The notes beneath the pieces were generated by a model. The model was not told the DNA's origin, made no database searches, and saw only the letters and a program-made list of their open reading frames with translations. Both the position numbers and the translations under genes were made by a program. 64,000 nt of DNA from Spirochaetes bacterium GWE1_32_154 (GTDB lineage: Bacteria; Spirochaetota; GWE2-31-10), in NCBI GenBank assembly GCA_001829315.1, contig MIAY01000003.1, positions 1-64,000 of the forward strand, in the 5' to 3' direction. Positions within the stretch are counted from its first letter, which is position 1. Each line of letters starts with the position of its first letter. Positions 17,178-26,490 of the stretch are shown here, in pieces.

Positions 17178-17633
17178 CTACCTCCATGCTCTTATAAACA
17201 TATTTGATGAAACTTCATCAAGCATTTCAGTTTCTTCTAATTCACATTCTTCAAGATATTCAGTATATTTTTTATCCTTAATTTTTTCAAGCATTTTCCG
17301 TTCTCTCATACATTCTTTAAATACCATTTCTTTTTTTTCAAGTTCCGGTCTGAATGACTCAATTTCATTGTTATTTTCAATAATTCTTTTTCTTAATGAT
17401 TGAATATATCTGTCATTCATATCAATTAAAGCATAATCAACATGTTGTTGTTTTGATTCCATATATGAGAAACTGACTGTCTCTGCTCTTATAATATTAC
17501 CTGAACAAGCATCATTCTCAAGCTCTTTTGCAACTTTCTTTTGCAATATCTTGGCATAATCGATTTTTGCCAGTTCCTCATTATGAAGTTTTAAAGACAA
17601 GACTTTTTCTAAATTAAATTTAAAACTTTTCAA
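17178..17633 (-). CDS. fliJ: Flagellar export chaperone FliJ (spirochaete FlbA position)
   Basis: A 151-residue, almost wholly helical and charged protein, predicted coiled coil, with the N-terminus FKFNLEKVLSLKLHNEE typical of FliJ (F-x-L-x-x-V-L-x-x-R/K). It follows fliI by 15 bp. FliJ forms the central stalk of the FliI hexamer in the export gate. The TTG start (17633) is supported by GGGAG 9 nt upstream. The symbol is given by position and N-terminal signature, since overall sequence conservation in this family is low. Confidence 0.8.
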   Translation of the reverse strand: MKSFKFNLEKVLSLKLHNEELAKIDYAKILQKKVAKELENDACSGNIIRAETVSFSYMESKQQHVDYALIDMNDRYIQSLRKRIIENNNEIESFRPELEKKEMVFKECMRERKMLEKIKDKKYTEYLEECELEETEMLDEVSSNMFIRAWR

Positions 17634-17648
17634 AATGGTAACTCCCTT

Positions 17649-19034
17649 TTAAAAAATGCTCTCTTCATAATTCTCGGTATTTTCTTTCGGATTATTAGCA
17701 TTCAGTATCGGGGACAAAATATCACTTAACTCATCAAGAGTTTCCTGAAAACTATAACCTTCTTCAACCGTTTGTTTTAAAAAATCATCCATTTTATCTT
17801 TTAATAGTATCGCAGCATCAACTTTAGGATTAGACCCCTTTGCATACGCCCCGAAACTGATCAGGTCTTCATTTTTTTTATATTCAGCCATAAGCTCTCT
17901 AAATAACGCAGCCTTAGCCTGATGATCTTTACCGGTTACTTTAACCATTAATCGTGAAACACTTCCTAACACATCAATTGCCGGATAATGATTTTTATGT
18001 GCCAGCTGTCTGTCTAAAACAATATGTCCATCAAGAATACCTCGAGTAGCATCACCAATCGGATCATTAAGATTATCTGCCTCAACTAATACCGTATAAA
18101 AACCGGTTATTGTTCCAACTTCTCCGGTACCGGCACGTTCTAATAACTTTGGTAACTGAGTAAATACAGATGGTGTATACCCTTTTGTAGCAGGCGGATC
18201 ACCAAGTGAGAGACCTATTTCTCTTTGTGCCATAGCAAAACGGGTAACAGAATCCATCATTAATATTACATCTTTTCCCTGATCCCTAAAATATTCTGCT
18301 ATAGTCGTTGCAACATAAGCACCTCGAACTCTACATAAAGCATTTTTATTGGAACTGGCAAAAATGATAATTGATTTTTTCATTCCTTCTTCGCCTAATT
18401 CATAATGCATAAACTCATTTAATTCACGACTTCGCTCACCAATTAAACCAATAACATTAATATCTGCAACGGTATTCCGGGCAATCATACCTAACAACGT
18501 TGATTTACCGACACCTGTTCCGGCAAAAATACCAATTCTCTGACCTTTACCCACTGTTATCAATGCGTCAATTGCTTTGATTCCTGTTTCTAAAGGCTGC
18601 CTGATAGGCTGTCTTTTTAATGCGTCACTCGGTTGATTAAATATACTCCGTATTTGTGATGAACCAATAAGACCTTTTCCATCATAATCTTTACCAACTC
18701 CATCCAATACTCTACCTAATAAATGCTCACCTACATACACAGACAATTCTTCACCGGTTGCAATTACCGTATCACCAACCTGAATACCTTCCATTTCATC
18801 ATAAGTCATAAGAGTTGTTTTATCTTTATCAACACCAATAACTTCACCGGATATTACCTTACCATTTGAAAGTAATATCTTGCATACCTCACCAACGACA
18901 GCAGTCGGGCCGTGACACTCTACTGATAAACCTTTTACCCGTATTACTTCACCGGTAAACTTAATAGGTTCTATATGATCGACAAGATTACGATATTTTC
19001 CAATGTCAAAAAAGAGATCTTCTTTATTGTCCAT
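17649..19034 (-). CDS. fliI: Flagellum-specific export ATPase FliI
   Basis: A 461-residue F1-beta-like ATPase. Walker A is GIFAGTGVGKST, Walker B is VILMMDSVTRFAMAQREIG, and the family stretch GDPPATKGYTPSVF is intact. It energises and orders secretion of flagellar subunits at the export gate. A long purine-rich ribosome site (GGGGGAGGGGGGAA) precedes the ATG. Length is normal for the family. Lies between fliH and fliJ in the flagellar operon. Confidence 0.96.
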   Translation of the reverse strand: MDNKEDLFFDIGKYRNLVDHIEPIKFTGEVIRVKGLSVECHGPTAVVGEVCKILLSNGKVISGEVIGVDKDKTTLMTYDEMEGIQVGDTVIATGEELSVYVGEHLLGRVLDGVGKDYDGKGLIGSSQIRSIFNQPSDALKRQPIRQPLETGIKAIDALITVGKGQRIGIFAGTGVGKSTLLGMIARNTVADINVIGLIGERSRELNEFMHYELGEEGMKKSIIIFASSNKNALCRVRGAYVATTIAEYFRDQGKDVILMMDSVTRFAMAQREIGLSLGDPPATKGYTPSVFTQLPKLLERAGTGEVGTITGFYTVLVEADNLNDPIGDATRGILDGHIVLDRQLAHKNHYPAIDVLGSVSRLMVKVTGKDHQAKAALFRELMAEYKKNEDLISFGAYAKGSNPKVDAAILLKDKMDDFLKQTVEEGYSFQETLDELSDILSPILNANNPKENTENYEESIF

Positions 19035-19060
19035 TTCCCCCCTCCCCCGATTGAGAAAAT

Positions 19061-19981
19061 TTAAACAGGATTAGCCTGTTCCTTACCTTTAGCCTGAATA
19101 GGTATAAGCTCAAGAATCCTTTCTTCTATTTCATGTAATTGACTTGAAATTCGTGCATCTAATGAACCAAAATCTGTTTCAATAATACAACCACCTCGAT
19201 CAACTGTTGAATCTTCTAATATTTTAATAGATTTCACACCTTCTACCATTTCTATAAAATCCCGTTTATGCTGACTGGTTAATTCAAGATCTGCAAGATT
19301 AACCCGGATTGCAACTTCACCTCGTGATTTAAGTTTTCGTAATGCCTGAACAACATTATTAATAACAACATTTTTTTGATTATCAGAAATAACCTTGATT
19401 ACTTTTTTGGCAATAAGTAAAACTAAACCAATAATCTGTTGTTCAGTTTCAACAAAGACATCATTTCTTTTTTCAATTGTTGCATCTAAAACTACATGAA
19501 TTCGTTCAATTAATCGCTTAACCTCATCTTCACCCTTTTTAATGCCGTCCTGCCAACCGTCCTGATATCCTCTTTTTCTTGCATCAGTCAGAATTTTCTG
19601 TTCTTTATCTGCAATATCATTTTCTATCTGTTTTGCCTGATTTTTTGAATTTGAAACAATTTCCTGAGCTTCATCCTCTGCTTTTTGTTTTATTTCCTGT
19701 GCTTCATTATTTTTCTTTTTTAATATTTCAAATGCTTCGCTCTTAGCTTTTTCTATAATTTCTTTAGCAGCGGCTTCTGCTTCAAGTGCTTTTTCTTTTT
19801 TGTATTCTTCTAATTCAGCTTCATACGCATCCCGTTCCTGACGAAGATCATCTAAACTTTTACCTTCAAGTTCTTCATCAAGAATTTCTTCAACAATCAA
19901 ATGTTTAAAATCAGGTGCATTTATACGATACCGGTCTTCATTTTGCTGAATTTCACCATATTTAAATAAATTTTTAGACAT
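19061..19981 (-). CDS. fliH: Flagellar assembly protein FliH
   Basis: A 306-residue protein. Residues about 45-150 are a long charged coiled coil rich in Glu, Ala and Lys; the C-terminal part (about 170-300) matches the FliH/V-ATPase E subunit fold (LLIAKKVIKVISDNQKNVV, RVNLADLELTSQHKRDFIE, GGCIIETDFGSLDARISSQL). FliH binds FliI and restrains its ATPase while docking it at the C-ring and FlhA. GGAGT lies upstream of the ATG. Spaced 11 bp from fliG and 26 bp from fliI. Confidence 0.92.
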   Translation of the reverse strand: MSKNLFKYGEIQQNEDRYRINAPDFKHLIVEEILDEELEGKSLDDLRQERDAYEAELEEYKKEKALEAEAAAKEIIEKAKSEAFEILKKKNNEAQEIKQKAEDEAQEIVSNSKNQAKQIENDIADKEQKILTDARKRGYQDGWQDGIKKGEDEVKRLIERIHVVLDATIEKRNDVFVETEQQIIGLVLLIAKKVIKVISDNQKNVVINNVVQALRKLKSRGEVAIRVNLADLELTSQHKRDFIEMVEGVKSIKILEDSTVDRGGCIIETDFGSLDARISSQLHEIEERILELIPIQAKGKEQANPV

Positions 19982-19992
19982 ACGAGTACTCC

Positions 19993-21066
19993 TTAAACAA
20001 CAAGTTCATCTTCCCCGGCTCTGGCAACGGTAATATCACCATTATCTTCAAGTTTCCTGATTATACCTACTATTTTTTGCTGGGATTCCTCAACATCTTT
20101 TAATCGTACCGGCCCCATGAAATCCATATCTTCTTTTAATACCGATGCTGCTCGTTTTGACATATTTCTATATATTTTATCCTGAACTTCTGAATTAACA
20201 CCTTTTAATGCTTTTGCGAGCTCAGTAGAATCAACCTCACGTAATACACGCTGAATATCTTTATCAGATAACAATACAATATCTTCAAATACGAACATTT
20301 TCTTTTTAATTTCTTCGGCTAAATCCGGATCCTCTTCTTCAAGAGTTTCAAGAATTGTTCGTTCTGTTGTTCTGTCAACAAGATTTAAAATCTCTACAAT
20401 TGTATCAATACCACCTGCCGTAGTAAAATCTTCTGATGTCAATGTTGATAATTTCTTCTCTAGTACCCTTTCGATTTCACGTAAAACATCGGGTGTAGTT
20501 CTATCCATTTTAGCAATTCGTCGTGCAACTTCAGCTTGTTTTTCATGCTCCAATGCTGATAGAATGCTCGATGCCTTATTTGAATCAAGATATGCCAGAA
20601 TCAATGCGATTGTCTGCGGATGCTCATTCTGAATAAAATTCAATAAATGTGACGGGTCTGTTTTTCTGACAACTTCAAATGGTCTGACCTGAAGACTTGA
20701 TGTTAATTTATTGATAATTTCTGTGGCTCTTTGAGAACCAAGTGATTTCTCCAATAAATCTTTAGCGTAATCAATACCACCGGAGGTGATAAAATCTTTA
20801 GCCATCATAAGTTCCTGGAATTCCATAAGAACTTTATCTCTTTCCTCTGGTTCAACAATATCAACACGGGCAATTTCAAATGTCAATGTTTCAATCTCAT
20901 CTTCCCGAAGATGTTTAAAAATTTCCGAAGAAACATCAGCTCCGAGAGTTACAAGAAATATTGCTGCTTTTTGCTTACCTGTTAAAGTCTTTTTATGTGA
21001 CGCTCCACCTTTTCCGCGACGATGTCCACCGCCACCAGCATCCCCATCTACTACTTCATCTGACAT
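19993..21066 (-). CDS. fliG: Flagellar motor switch protein FliG
   Basis: A 357-residue FliG with N, middle and C domains: KAAIFLVTLGADVSSEIFKHL at the N-terminus, EHPQTIALILAYLD in the middle (EHPQ motif), and a C-terminal torque domain with charged residues in KKKMFVFEDIVLLSDKDIQRVLREVD. I choose ATG 21066 because GGGGAG sits 4 nt before it; an in-frame ATG at 21078 overlaps that site. The 15 residues before the FliG fold are Gly- and His-rich (GDAGGGGHRRGKGG), an unusual extension. Spirochaetes often carry two FliG copies; only this one is in the window. Confidence 0.95.
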   Translation of the reverse strand: MSDEVVDGDAGGGGHRRGKGGASHKKTLTGKQKAAIFLVTLGADVSSEIFKHLREDEIETLTFEIARVDIVEPEERDKVLMEFQELMMAKDFITSGGIDYAKDLLEKSLGSQRATEIINKLTSSLQVRPFEVVRKTDPSHLLNFIQNEHPQTIALILAYLDSNKASSILSALEHEKQAEVARRIAKMDRTTPDVLREIERVLEKKLSTLTSEDFTTAGGIDTIVEILNLVDRTTERTILETLEEEDPDLAEEIKKKMFVFEDIVLLSDKDIQRVLREVDSTELAKALKGVNSEVQDKIYRNMSKRAASVLKEDMDFMGPVRLKDVEESQQKIVGIIRKLEDNGDITVARAGEDELVV

Positions 21067-21227
21067 ATTACTCCCCATAATAAAATTAAAATCGGGCGGA
21101 TTTCAACAAGAAACCCTGATATCAATTATATTTATAAAACCTCTAAAAACAATCTTTAGCCTTTCTACTTAGTTAAAAAAAACAGTTTTTATACTCAAAA
21201 TATAAAAACATTAATCTCGTATACAGC

Positions 21228-21310
21228 TCCTCTCAGTGCTTTCCGTGACTCTGTGGTTAAAAATTCCTAAAATTTTCCACCACAGAGATTCAGAGGACAC
21301 AGAGTTTTTA
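21228..21310. repeat. MITE-like palindromic repeat (CTCTGTGGT...ACCACAGAG) between fliG and fliF
   Basis: Arms CTCTGTGGT (21249-21257) and ACCACAGAG (21279-21287) flank an AT-rich 21-bp centre, and the outer words CTCAGTGCTTTCCGTGA and TCAGAGGACACAGAG extend the imperfect palindrome. The pattern matches a palindromic repeat I know from many environmental bacterial genomes, by memory only. It lies inside the flagellar operon between the fliF stop and the fliG start, so it would form a hairpin in the mRNA. Confidence 0.65.
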
Positions 21311-21344
21311 ACAAGGGTTCTCAGAAATATCTTTTTATTATACA

Positions 21345-23051
21345 TTATTCATCTGATAACCATGTTCGAATAAGCTGCGCAACATCTTCCGGATGTTCTC
21401 TTGCCAGATTGACAGCGTTTTCCTGCATTTCAAGTCTTGCTTTATCTTCAAGTGACATTTCAATTTGAGAACCTTCCTCTTCCGCATTTTTAAGTGCCAT
21501 TTCTCTCGCAAGCTGATGTTGACGTGCCATCTCTTCTTCTCTAAGCCGTCTTCTTCGTTCAACTTCCTTCATGATTACTCTATATACAATTGAACCTATT
21601 ATCAAGAATAACAAACCACCGAGAATAGATAATAATATCCAGAATGTTTGTTGTTGTCGTTTCCATTTATCATCTTCTTCTTTAAATTGAGACGCTCTGT
21701 CTTTCATAAAACCATAGACAGAAACTTTATCACCTCTGGCAATTTGAAAACCAATACCATTTTCAACGAACCCTCTGATATTTTTTAATACAGTTTCATC
21801 AACAGGAGTAAATTTTCTTTTCCGCGTACCATCCGGGTTTAATAAAACTTTACCTTTTGCATCATACTCAATTTCCCAATTACCATCAACCTGGACTGAA
21901 GCTGTTATCTGAGTAATATCCCACGGATCTCTAATTATTTCTCTATTTGACTCACCATATATCTGATTATCAATATCTTCACTTTTTACATACTTTGTTA
22001 TTTGTTCCAAAGCCCCCTGATATCCAGGAGGGACATTTGTATCAAACCCCGGAGGACCTTCAGGAATCCAATTTGGACCAACAAATTCTTCTTTTGTTTG
22101 CTTACTTGAAACAGTAATTGAATATTTTCGCTCTCCATCATCATACGGTGTGGTAGGGTCATCATTTTTTAAGACGACAGGCAAAATATCTTTTCTTGTT
22201 TCTTTTTCCTGATCAAAGTTCATTTTAACATCAACAACAATACTTAAACGGTCATCAGGTATCATTCTTGAAATTGCACCATAAAGTTTTGATTTATATT
22301 TAGAAATTTCATCTTCTCTAATTTTAAGATTTTCTTTTGTCGTTTTTAACCTGATATCGTCACTTTCATTGGTGAAATCGTTAAGTTTTTCACCTCGATT
22401 GTTCGTTATTACTATATTTTCTGCGGTAGCTCTATCAATTGAATTAACAATTAACTCCTGATACCCTTTTATTACACTTCTATATTCTTTTAATTCAACA
22501 CCATATTTTGGTGTTAACAAAACGGCTACTTTTACCGGGTCTTCGTTCCGCGTAAAAACACTTTTTTCCGGCATCGTGAATGACACATCGGCTTCCTCAA
22601 TAATATCTGAAGCGCGAAGCATTTCTTCAAGTTTGCTTTCAACAGCAGCTCTGATTTTCACATCATTTTCGAATTTTGAACTTGTAATATTTTTTGATTG
22701 AATAATATCAAGAAAACCATACTTTGATCGTGGCATAAAACCGGTTTCTGCAAGTTGCATAATAACACGATTTTTAATTGCAGTACTTGGTACACGAATT
22801 TCAGATTTACCCTTTGTGGTAAATCCTACATTTAACTCAACTAATTTTGTTGTTATCCTGTCAAAATCTGCTTCTGCTAATTGATTTGTAAAAAGCGGAA
22901 CCCCGTCACCGGAAGTACTAAATGACATTACGACAATAATACCGATCACTGCAAGAGCTAAAACACTTCCTGCAATTAGTTTTTGTTTCGTCGATATCTT
23001 TTGCCAGACAGCAGTAAAGTTATCCATAAATCTCGTAAGAAATTCAGGCAC
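21345..23051 (-). CDS. fliF: Flagellar MS-ring protein FliF
   Basis: A 568-residue protein with TM1 at about 24-45, YscJ/FliF ring-building domains (about 50-220; GDGVPLFTNQLAEADFDRI, then ADVSFTMPEKSVF), an internal variable region, TM2 at about 470-492 (FWILLSILGGLLFLIIGSIV), and a cytoplasmic tail that binds FliG (LAREHPEDVAQLIRTWLSDE at the extreme end). It forms the MS ring that templates the motor and houses the export gate. The start codon is GTG (23051), preceded by a run of eight G bases 5 nt upstream. Confidence 0.95.
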   Translation of the reverse strand: MPEFLTRFMDNFTAVWQKISTKQKLIAGSVLALAVIGIIVVMSFSTSGDGVPLFTNQLAEADFDRITTKLVELNVGFTTKGKSEIRVPSTAIKNRVIMQLAETGFMPRSKYGFLDIIQSKNITSSKFENDVKIRAAVESKLEEMLRASDIIEEADVSFTMPEKSVFTRNEDPVKVAVLLTPKYGVELKEYRSVIKGYQELIVNSIDRATAENIVITNNRGEKLNDFTNESDDIRLKTTKENLKIREDEISKYKSKLYGAISRMIPDDRLSIVVDVKMNFDQEKETRKDILPVVLKNDDPTTPYDDGERKYSITVSSKQTKEEFVGPNWIPEGPPGFDTNVPPGYQGALEQITKYVKSEDIDNQIYGESNREIIRDPWDITQITASVQVDGNWEIEYDAKGKVLLNPDGTRKRKFTPVDETVLKNIRGFVENGIGFQIARGDKVSVYGFMKDRASQFKEEDDKWKRQQQTFWILLSILGGLLFLIIGSIVYRVIMKEVERRRRLREEEMARQHQLAREMALKNAEEEGSQIEMSLEDKARLEMQENAVNLAREHPEDVAQLIRTWLSDE

Positions 23052-23097
23052 AATTCCCCCCCCAGGAAATTAATCCTTAATATATATTTTAATATGA

Positions 23098-23137
23098 TTA
23101 TTATTTAACGAGCCTGTAAAGGCACTTTAAATAATAA
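23098..23137 (-). other. Stem-loop in the fliE-fliF spacer
   Basis: Perfect 11-bp arms TTATTATTTAA (23098-23108) and TTAAATAATAA (23127-23137), with an inner GCCT/AGGC stem and a small loop. No U tract follows directly, so it is more likely an RNA-stability or processing element than a full terminator. It lies about 47 bp before the fliF start codon. Confidence 0.55.
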
Positions 23138-23219
23138 ACACATAATTATTTTTTTCTGCATCATCCTCCATTACAATACAGAACAGTGCGGAAGGACACA
23201 TTAGGGCACTTCTCAAAAA

Positions 23220-23546
23220 CTATTGTAAATTCGTAATTTCTTTGTATGCTTTTATAACTCTATCAACAACACCTTTAGTCATAAGAATAGCCATTTCAGC
23301 TTCTTCTGATGCAATTTGAACATCATGAATATCGACACTTTGCGGGTCAATTGCCATTCTATTTGCAAGTTCTGTTGATTTTAATTCTAATTGATTAACA
23401 TCACCAATTGCACTATTAAACATTTTTGCAAATTCTGAAATAACTTTTTCACCTTTTGCAACAGGTGCATTACCATCAGTAATATGGTTACTGAAAACAG
23501 CTTTCATATTCACAACATCACCTTGTGAAATTCCCTGAATTTTCAT
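23220..23546 (-). CDS. fliE: Flagellar hook-basal body protein FliE
   Basis: A 108-residue protein, the usual FliE length. The C-terminal helix-rich part with VDIHDVQIASEEAEMAILMT and VDRVIKAYKEI is the family hallmark. FliE joins the MS ring to the proximal rod. It is preceded by a GGGGTTA ribosome site and separated from flgC by a 229-bp spacer that carries a repeat element, an unusually long gap for this operon. Confidence 0.92.
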   Translation of the reverse strand: MKIQGISQGDVVNMKAVFSNHITDGNAPVAKGEKVISEFAKMFNSAIGDVNQLELKSTELANRMAIDPQSVDIHDVQIASEEAEMAILMTKGVVDRVIKAYKEITNLQ

Positions 23547-23630
23547 ATAGTTAACCCCTTTTATAATATATATAACAGTTTATTATTATATGCAACTGAT
23601 TAATCAAAAATTTCACCGGAATTCAATTAA

Positions 23631-23775
23631 AGCTCTCGCAAAAATCATGAGTTATGGGATTTGGTACCCCAAATAGCCTTAATTATTTTTACTTCCGCTA
23701 TACGCAATATAATTGCGTTATAGGTAGCCTCATGCAAAAATTCGAGACAAAAAGAGTATTTTTGCAAGAGGCTCA
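23631..23775 (-). repeat. Inverted-repeat element, copy 1 (flgC-fliE spacer)
   Basis: About 145 bp, read on the minus strand. It opens with GAGCCTCTTGCAAAAATAC, continues with CTCGAATTTTTGCATGAGGC, then a small hairpin with arms AACGCAA/TTGCGT and GCGGAAG, and ends with ATTTTTGCGAGAGCTTT. The first half is nearly identical to the element at 32214-32362. The first two arms pair with each other and the last arm repeats the second, so alternative hairpins are possible. It begins immediately after the flgC stop codon. Confidence 0.85.
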
Positions 23776-24231
23776 TTATTTTCCGATTTCCAGCGCTTTA
23801 AAAAACATTGTTTTTTCATTTTGAATTGCTGATATATTTGCTTCGTATGCTTTGGAAGCACTAATCATATCAACCATTTCAGTTACCATATTCACATTCG
23901 GATATTCTACATATCCTTTTTTCGGTCCCGACTTCACCGCATCAGGATGTGACGGATCATACACCAAACGCAAAGGTGCGGTATCTTCTTTAATTTCTAT
24001 AACTTTTACTCCGGACACATCAGTTGCCTTTAGGCTATCCGGCAACAATGGTGATCTATATACTTTCTCATCATTTCGAGGACGCAATACAGCTAATGAC
24101 CTTCTAAAAGCAGTTCCCTGGGGGGTTCTTGTTGTATTGGCATTTGCTATATTATTACTGATTACATCCATTCTTACTCTCTGAGCTGAAAGCCCTGAGC
24201 TTGCTATATCCATTGATGAAAATATTCCCAT
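23776..24231 (-). CDS. flgC: Flagellar basal-body rod protein FlgC
   Basis: A 151-residue rod protein. N-terminal MDIASSGLSAQRVRMDVIS followed by NNIANANTTRT is the flagellar rod/hook helix signature, and the C-terminal PNVNMVTEMVDMISASKAYEA is the matching FlgC C-terminal helix. GGAGG lies 6 nt before the ATG at 24231; a second ATG 3 bp upstream is possible but crowds the ribosome site. Part of the proximal rod with FlgB and FliE. Confidence 0.94.
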   Translation of the reverse strand: MGIFSSMDIASSGLSAQRVRMDVISNNIANANTTRTPQGTAFRRSLAVLRPRNDEKVYRSPLLPDSLKATDVSGVKVIEIKEDTAPLRLVYDPSHPDAVKSGPKKGYVEYPNVNMVTEMVDMISASKAYEANISAIQNEKTMFFKALEIGK

Positions 24232-24256
24232 CATAAACCTCCGTAATTACCTATAA

Positions 24257-24682
24257 TTAATTTTTCATGATATATTTTAATTTATTGAATTCTTTAGCTG
24301 TTCTTTGCGCTAAAGCATTATAATACATAGTGTTTTTTGATTGTTCAATCATTTCTTTATCAATATCCACCGAATTTCCATCGTTATTCTGAAATGTATT
24401 AAACTCTGTGATTTTTTTTGCTTTTACTTCACGGTAATCCTGCATTCTCATAGCAGGAATATGTTTTTCATTGGTCAAAGTCATTGGAACGCCCGGATAA
24501 TTCTTCTCATTATCCAAAACCCTTTTTAATTCGGATTGAAATGTAATATCCTGTCTTTTATAATTAGGTGTTGTTGCATTTGCTATATTATTATTTAAAA
24601 CCTGTGATCGTAATGAAGAAGCCCCCATTGATCGCTGCATAATATCAATTGATTTAAATGAATTACCACCAAGTAAAACCAT
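24257..24682 (-). CDS. flgB: Flagellar basal-body rod protein FlgB
   Basis: A 141-residue protein and the first gene of the flagellar operon. It shows the rod signature LRSQVLNNNIANATTPNYKR and the C-terminal helix NSVDIDKEMIEQSKNTMYYNALAQ typical of FlgB. GGGAG lies upstream of the ATG. It leads flgC by 25 bp. The promoter of the whole operon should lie in 24683-24799, but I could not define it with confidence. Confidence 0.94.
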   Translation of the reverse strand: MVLLGGNSFKSIDIMQRSMGASSLRSQVLNNNIANATTPNYKRQDITFQSELKRVLDNEKNYPGVPMTLTNEKHIPAMRMQDYREVKAKKITEFNTFQNNDGNSVDIDKEMIEQSKNTMYYNALAQRTAKEFNKLKYIMKN

Positions 24683-24799
24683 ATTTTAACTCCCTGTAAA
24701 CCCATGAAAATTATACCAATTTTATTCAATACAATATTCTTATTACAATTATCGACTGATGAATTTTTTACTTTAGAGGCTCTTTACTATTAAATTATT

Positions 24800-25525
24800 T
24801 TATCGTGACTTACTCGTACTGCCAACCCGATAAAGGTATTTTAAAGAATCCAGTTTACTTTCTAATTCTAAATTAACCATAAGACCTGCAACATTTAGAA
24901 TGGTAAGAGCATTTTTTGTAGCATCGCCCTCATTAACATTTTCAATTCTTCTGCAGATTCCATGATTAACAGAATCAACTGCTTCATTTTTTTTCTTTAA
25001 TTCTTCAAATAAGAAATCACCTTTATTATTATCCATAAAATCATAATACTGACCAAGAAGATAATTTGATGCATGACGGTACACTGTCTCTTCGATTGAA
25101 GCAAATGGAAGGTGAAAACGAACCATCGGTTTTAGAACTGTCATATGAGGACACCCGCTGGCTGCCATATAAATACCAAAAATAGAACGAAGCCCCTGCT
25201 GAATTGTATCATGTTTAAAATATGACCGGTCTATTGTATTTACGGTAATATCTGCCTTTTCAATTGAAAAAACATCTTTAAACGCAATAAATAACCCGGA
25301 TAAATTATATGCAATCGGACAATTACGAACCTTTTTCTCATCTAACGGACAAATATCACATTTACTAAATGCTAATTGCGTCCACTCTGATTCACGACTG
25401 CCTTCAGGAGCATATGCAATAAGAGAGTCCTTATCAAGTATAACAGCAAATTTAAAATCGCTATTTTCAGTTCTATCGACTAATTTAAATGCATATTCAA
25501 TCCAAAGAGAATTTTTAGGGTACAT
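24800..25525 (-). CDS. Conserved-looking cysteine-containing protein of unknown function
   Basis: A 241-residue soluble protein with no family I can name. Visible features: a cluster KCDICPLDEKKVRNCP (three to four Cys in about 16 residues), a later SGCPHMTVLKPMVRFHLPFAS stretch that looks like a conserved core, and a helical C-terminal half. The Cys pattern could hold a metal or Fe-S centre (inference). It lies 117 bp upstream of flgB on the same strand, so it might be co-expressed with the flagellar operon. AGGA precedes the ATG. Confidence 0.6.
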   Translation of the reverse strand: MYPKNSLWIEYAFKLVDRTENSDFKFAVILDKDSLIAYAPEGSRESEWTQLAFSKCDICPLDEKKVRNCPIAYNLSGLFIAFKDVFSIEKADITVNTIDRSYFKHDTIQQGLRSIFGIYMAASGCPHMTVLKPMVRFHLPFASIEETVYRHASNYLLGQYYDFMDNNKGDFLFEELKKKNEAVDSVNHGICRRIENVNEGDATKNALTILNVAGLMVNLELESKLDSLKYLYRVGSTSKSR

Positions 25526-25700
25526 ATTTCATCCTGATAATAACTGATAGTATAATCTGCTTGTAAAAATTACGAATAACTTTAAATAACAAAACAAACC
25601 TTACATTTAGTACTTTACAATTAGCTTATAATATACCAATAAAAGGTTTTTTTCAATATAGTTTATAAAGTTTTTGCATTTATATTTATTCAATATTAAT

Positions 25701-25751
25701 GCGCATGCAAGAATTCGAGATAAAGAAAGTTTTTTTTTGCAAAAGGCTCTA
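25701..25751 (-). repeat. Half copy of the inverted-repeat element (degenerate)
   Basis: On the minus strand: AGAGCCTTTTGCAAAAA, a spacer with CTTTCTTTATCTCG, and AATTCTTGCATGCGC. This corresponds to the first hairpin of the elements at 23631-23775 and 32214-32362 with several mismatches; the second half is missing. It lies just upstream of the beta-barrel candidate gene on the opposite strand. Confidence 0.6.
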
Positions 25752-25791
25752 TTGTTTTTTTTTTCGAATAGTATTATAACATTTTTTAATT

Positions 25792-26481
25792 ATGAAAAAA
25801 ATTATATTATTTTTGATATATACACTATTTTCTATTCACCTTTATTCACTTGGGAACCCGCTTTACAGCCCTCAAAAAATTGATATTTTTTCAAACATTC
25901 AAATCGGAATGTATGGTTCAAAAGATTTTTTGTATGAAGACCTGACATTTAATTACACTTTTAAATCAGGTAATTTAAACAGATTTACCTTGCGTTTTAA
26001 AGAACTTGTGCTATTTCCCGGGTTATTCACAAGTAATCTGTATCGAACCGGTGCTATATTCGCTTTAAGTTCCGGATTTGAATATTGTATTAAAATATTT
26101 TCACCTGAAAACGGCATTTCATTCTTTTTTGACACAGGGTTTGGTTATAATACAGTATATTTTGCAACAGGTGCAGGTGTTGGCAATCGCTTTTCAAATG
26201 GCATTTTCATAACAGTTGAATATCTGCACACCATTTTTCTTTCTTCTGATATTGATCTTTATGTGAGAATACTAAAATACCTATCAATACGAGGTAATGT
26301 TGGTTTTTACATGAGTTTTTATGATAACAATCCATTTCCATATATCAAAACCGGTCTTTTCCCCGGATTTCATATTTCAGAATATTTTAAACTTAATTGT
26401 GGCGGAGGATTCACTGTAAGTGAATCCTTTGTATTCGGGTTTTACACATCCCTTTATATAACAACCACCTTTCCGCTTTAA
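25792..26481 (+). CDS. Predicted exported beta-barrel-like protein
   Basis: A 229-residue protein with a signal peptide (MKKIILFLIYTLFSIHLYSLG; cleavage around residue 20) and a mature part of alternating hydrophobic/aromatic and polar stretches ending in an aromatic-hydrophobic residue pattern (FYTSLYITTTFPL), the pattern expected of an outer-membrane beta-barrel. No family recognised. No Shine-Dalgarno is visible before the ATG; the start is chosen because it opens the signal peptide. Converges with the PASTA gene with a 9-bp gap. Confidence 0.6.
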   Translation: MKKIILFLIYTLFSIHLYSLGNPLYSPQKIDIFSNIQIGMYGSKDFLYEDLTFNYTFKSGNLNRFTLRFKELVLFPGLFTSNLYRTGAIFALSSGFEYCIKIFSPENGISFFFDTGFGYNTVYFATGAGVGNRFSNGIFITVEYLHTIFLSSDIDLYVRILKYLSIRGNVGFYMSFYDNNPFPYIKTGLFPGFHISEYFKLNCGGGFTVSESFVFGFYTSLYITTTFPL

Positions 26482-26490
26482 AATCACAAA

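Noticed and set aside
24773-24786. TAGAGGCTCTTT before the Cys-protein stop as a solo end of the repeat element
   Set aside because: An 11-base match without the GCAAAAAT part is too short; could be chance.
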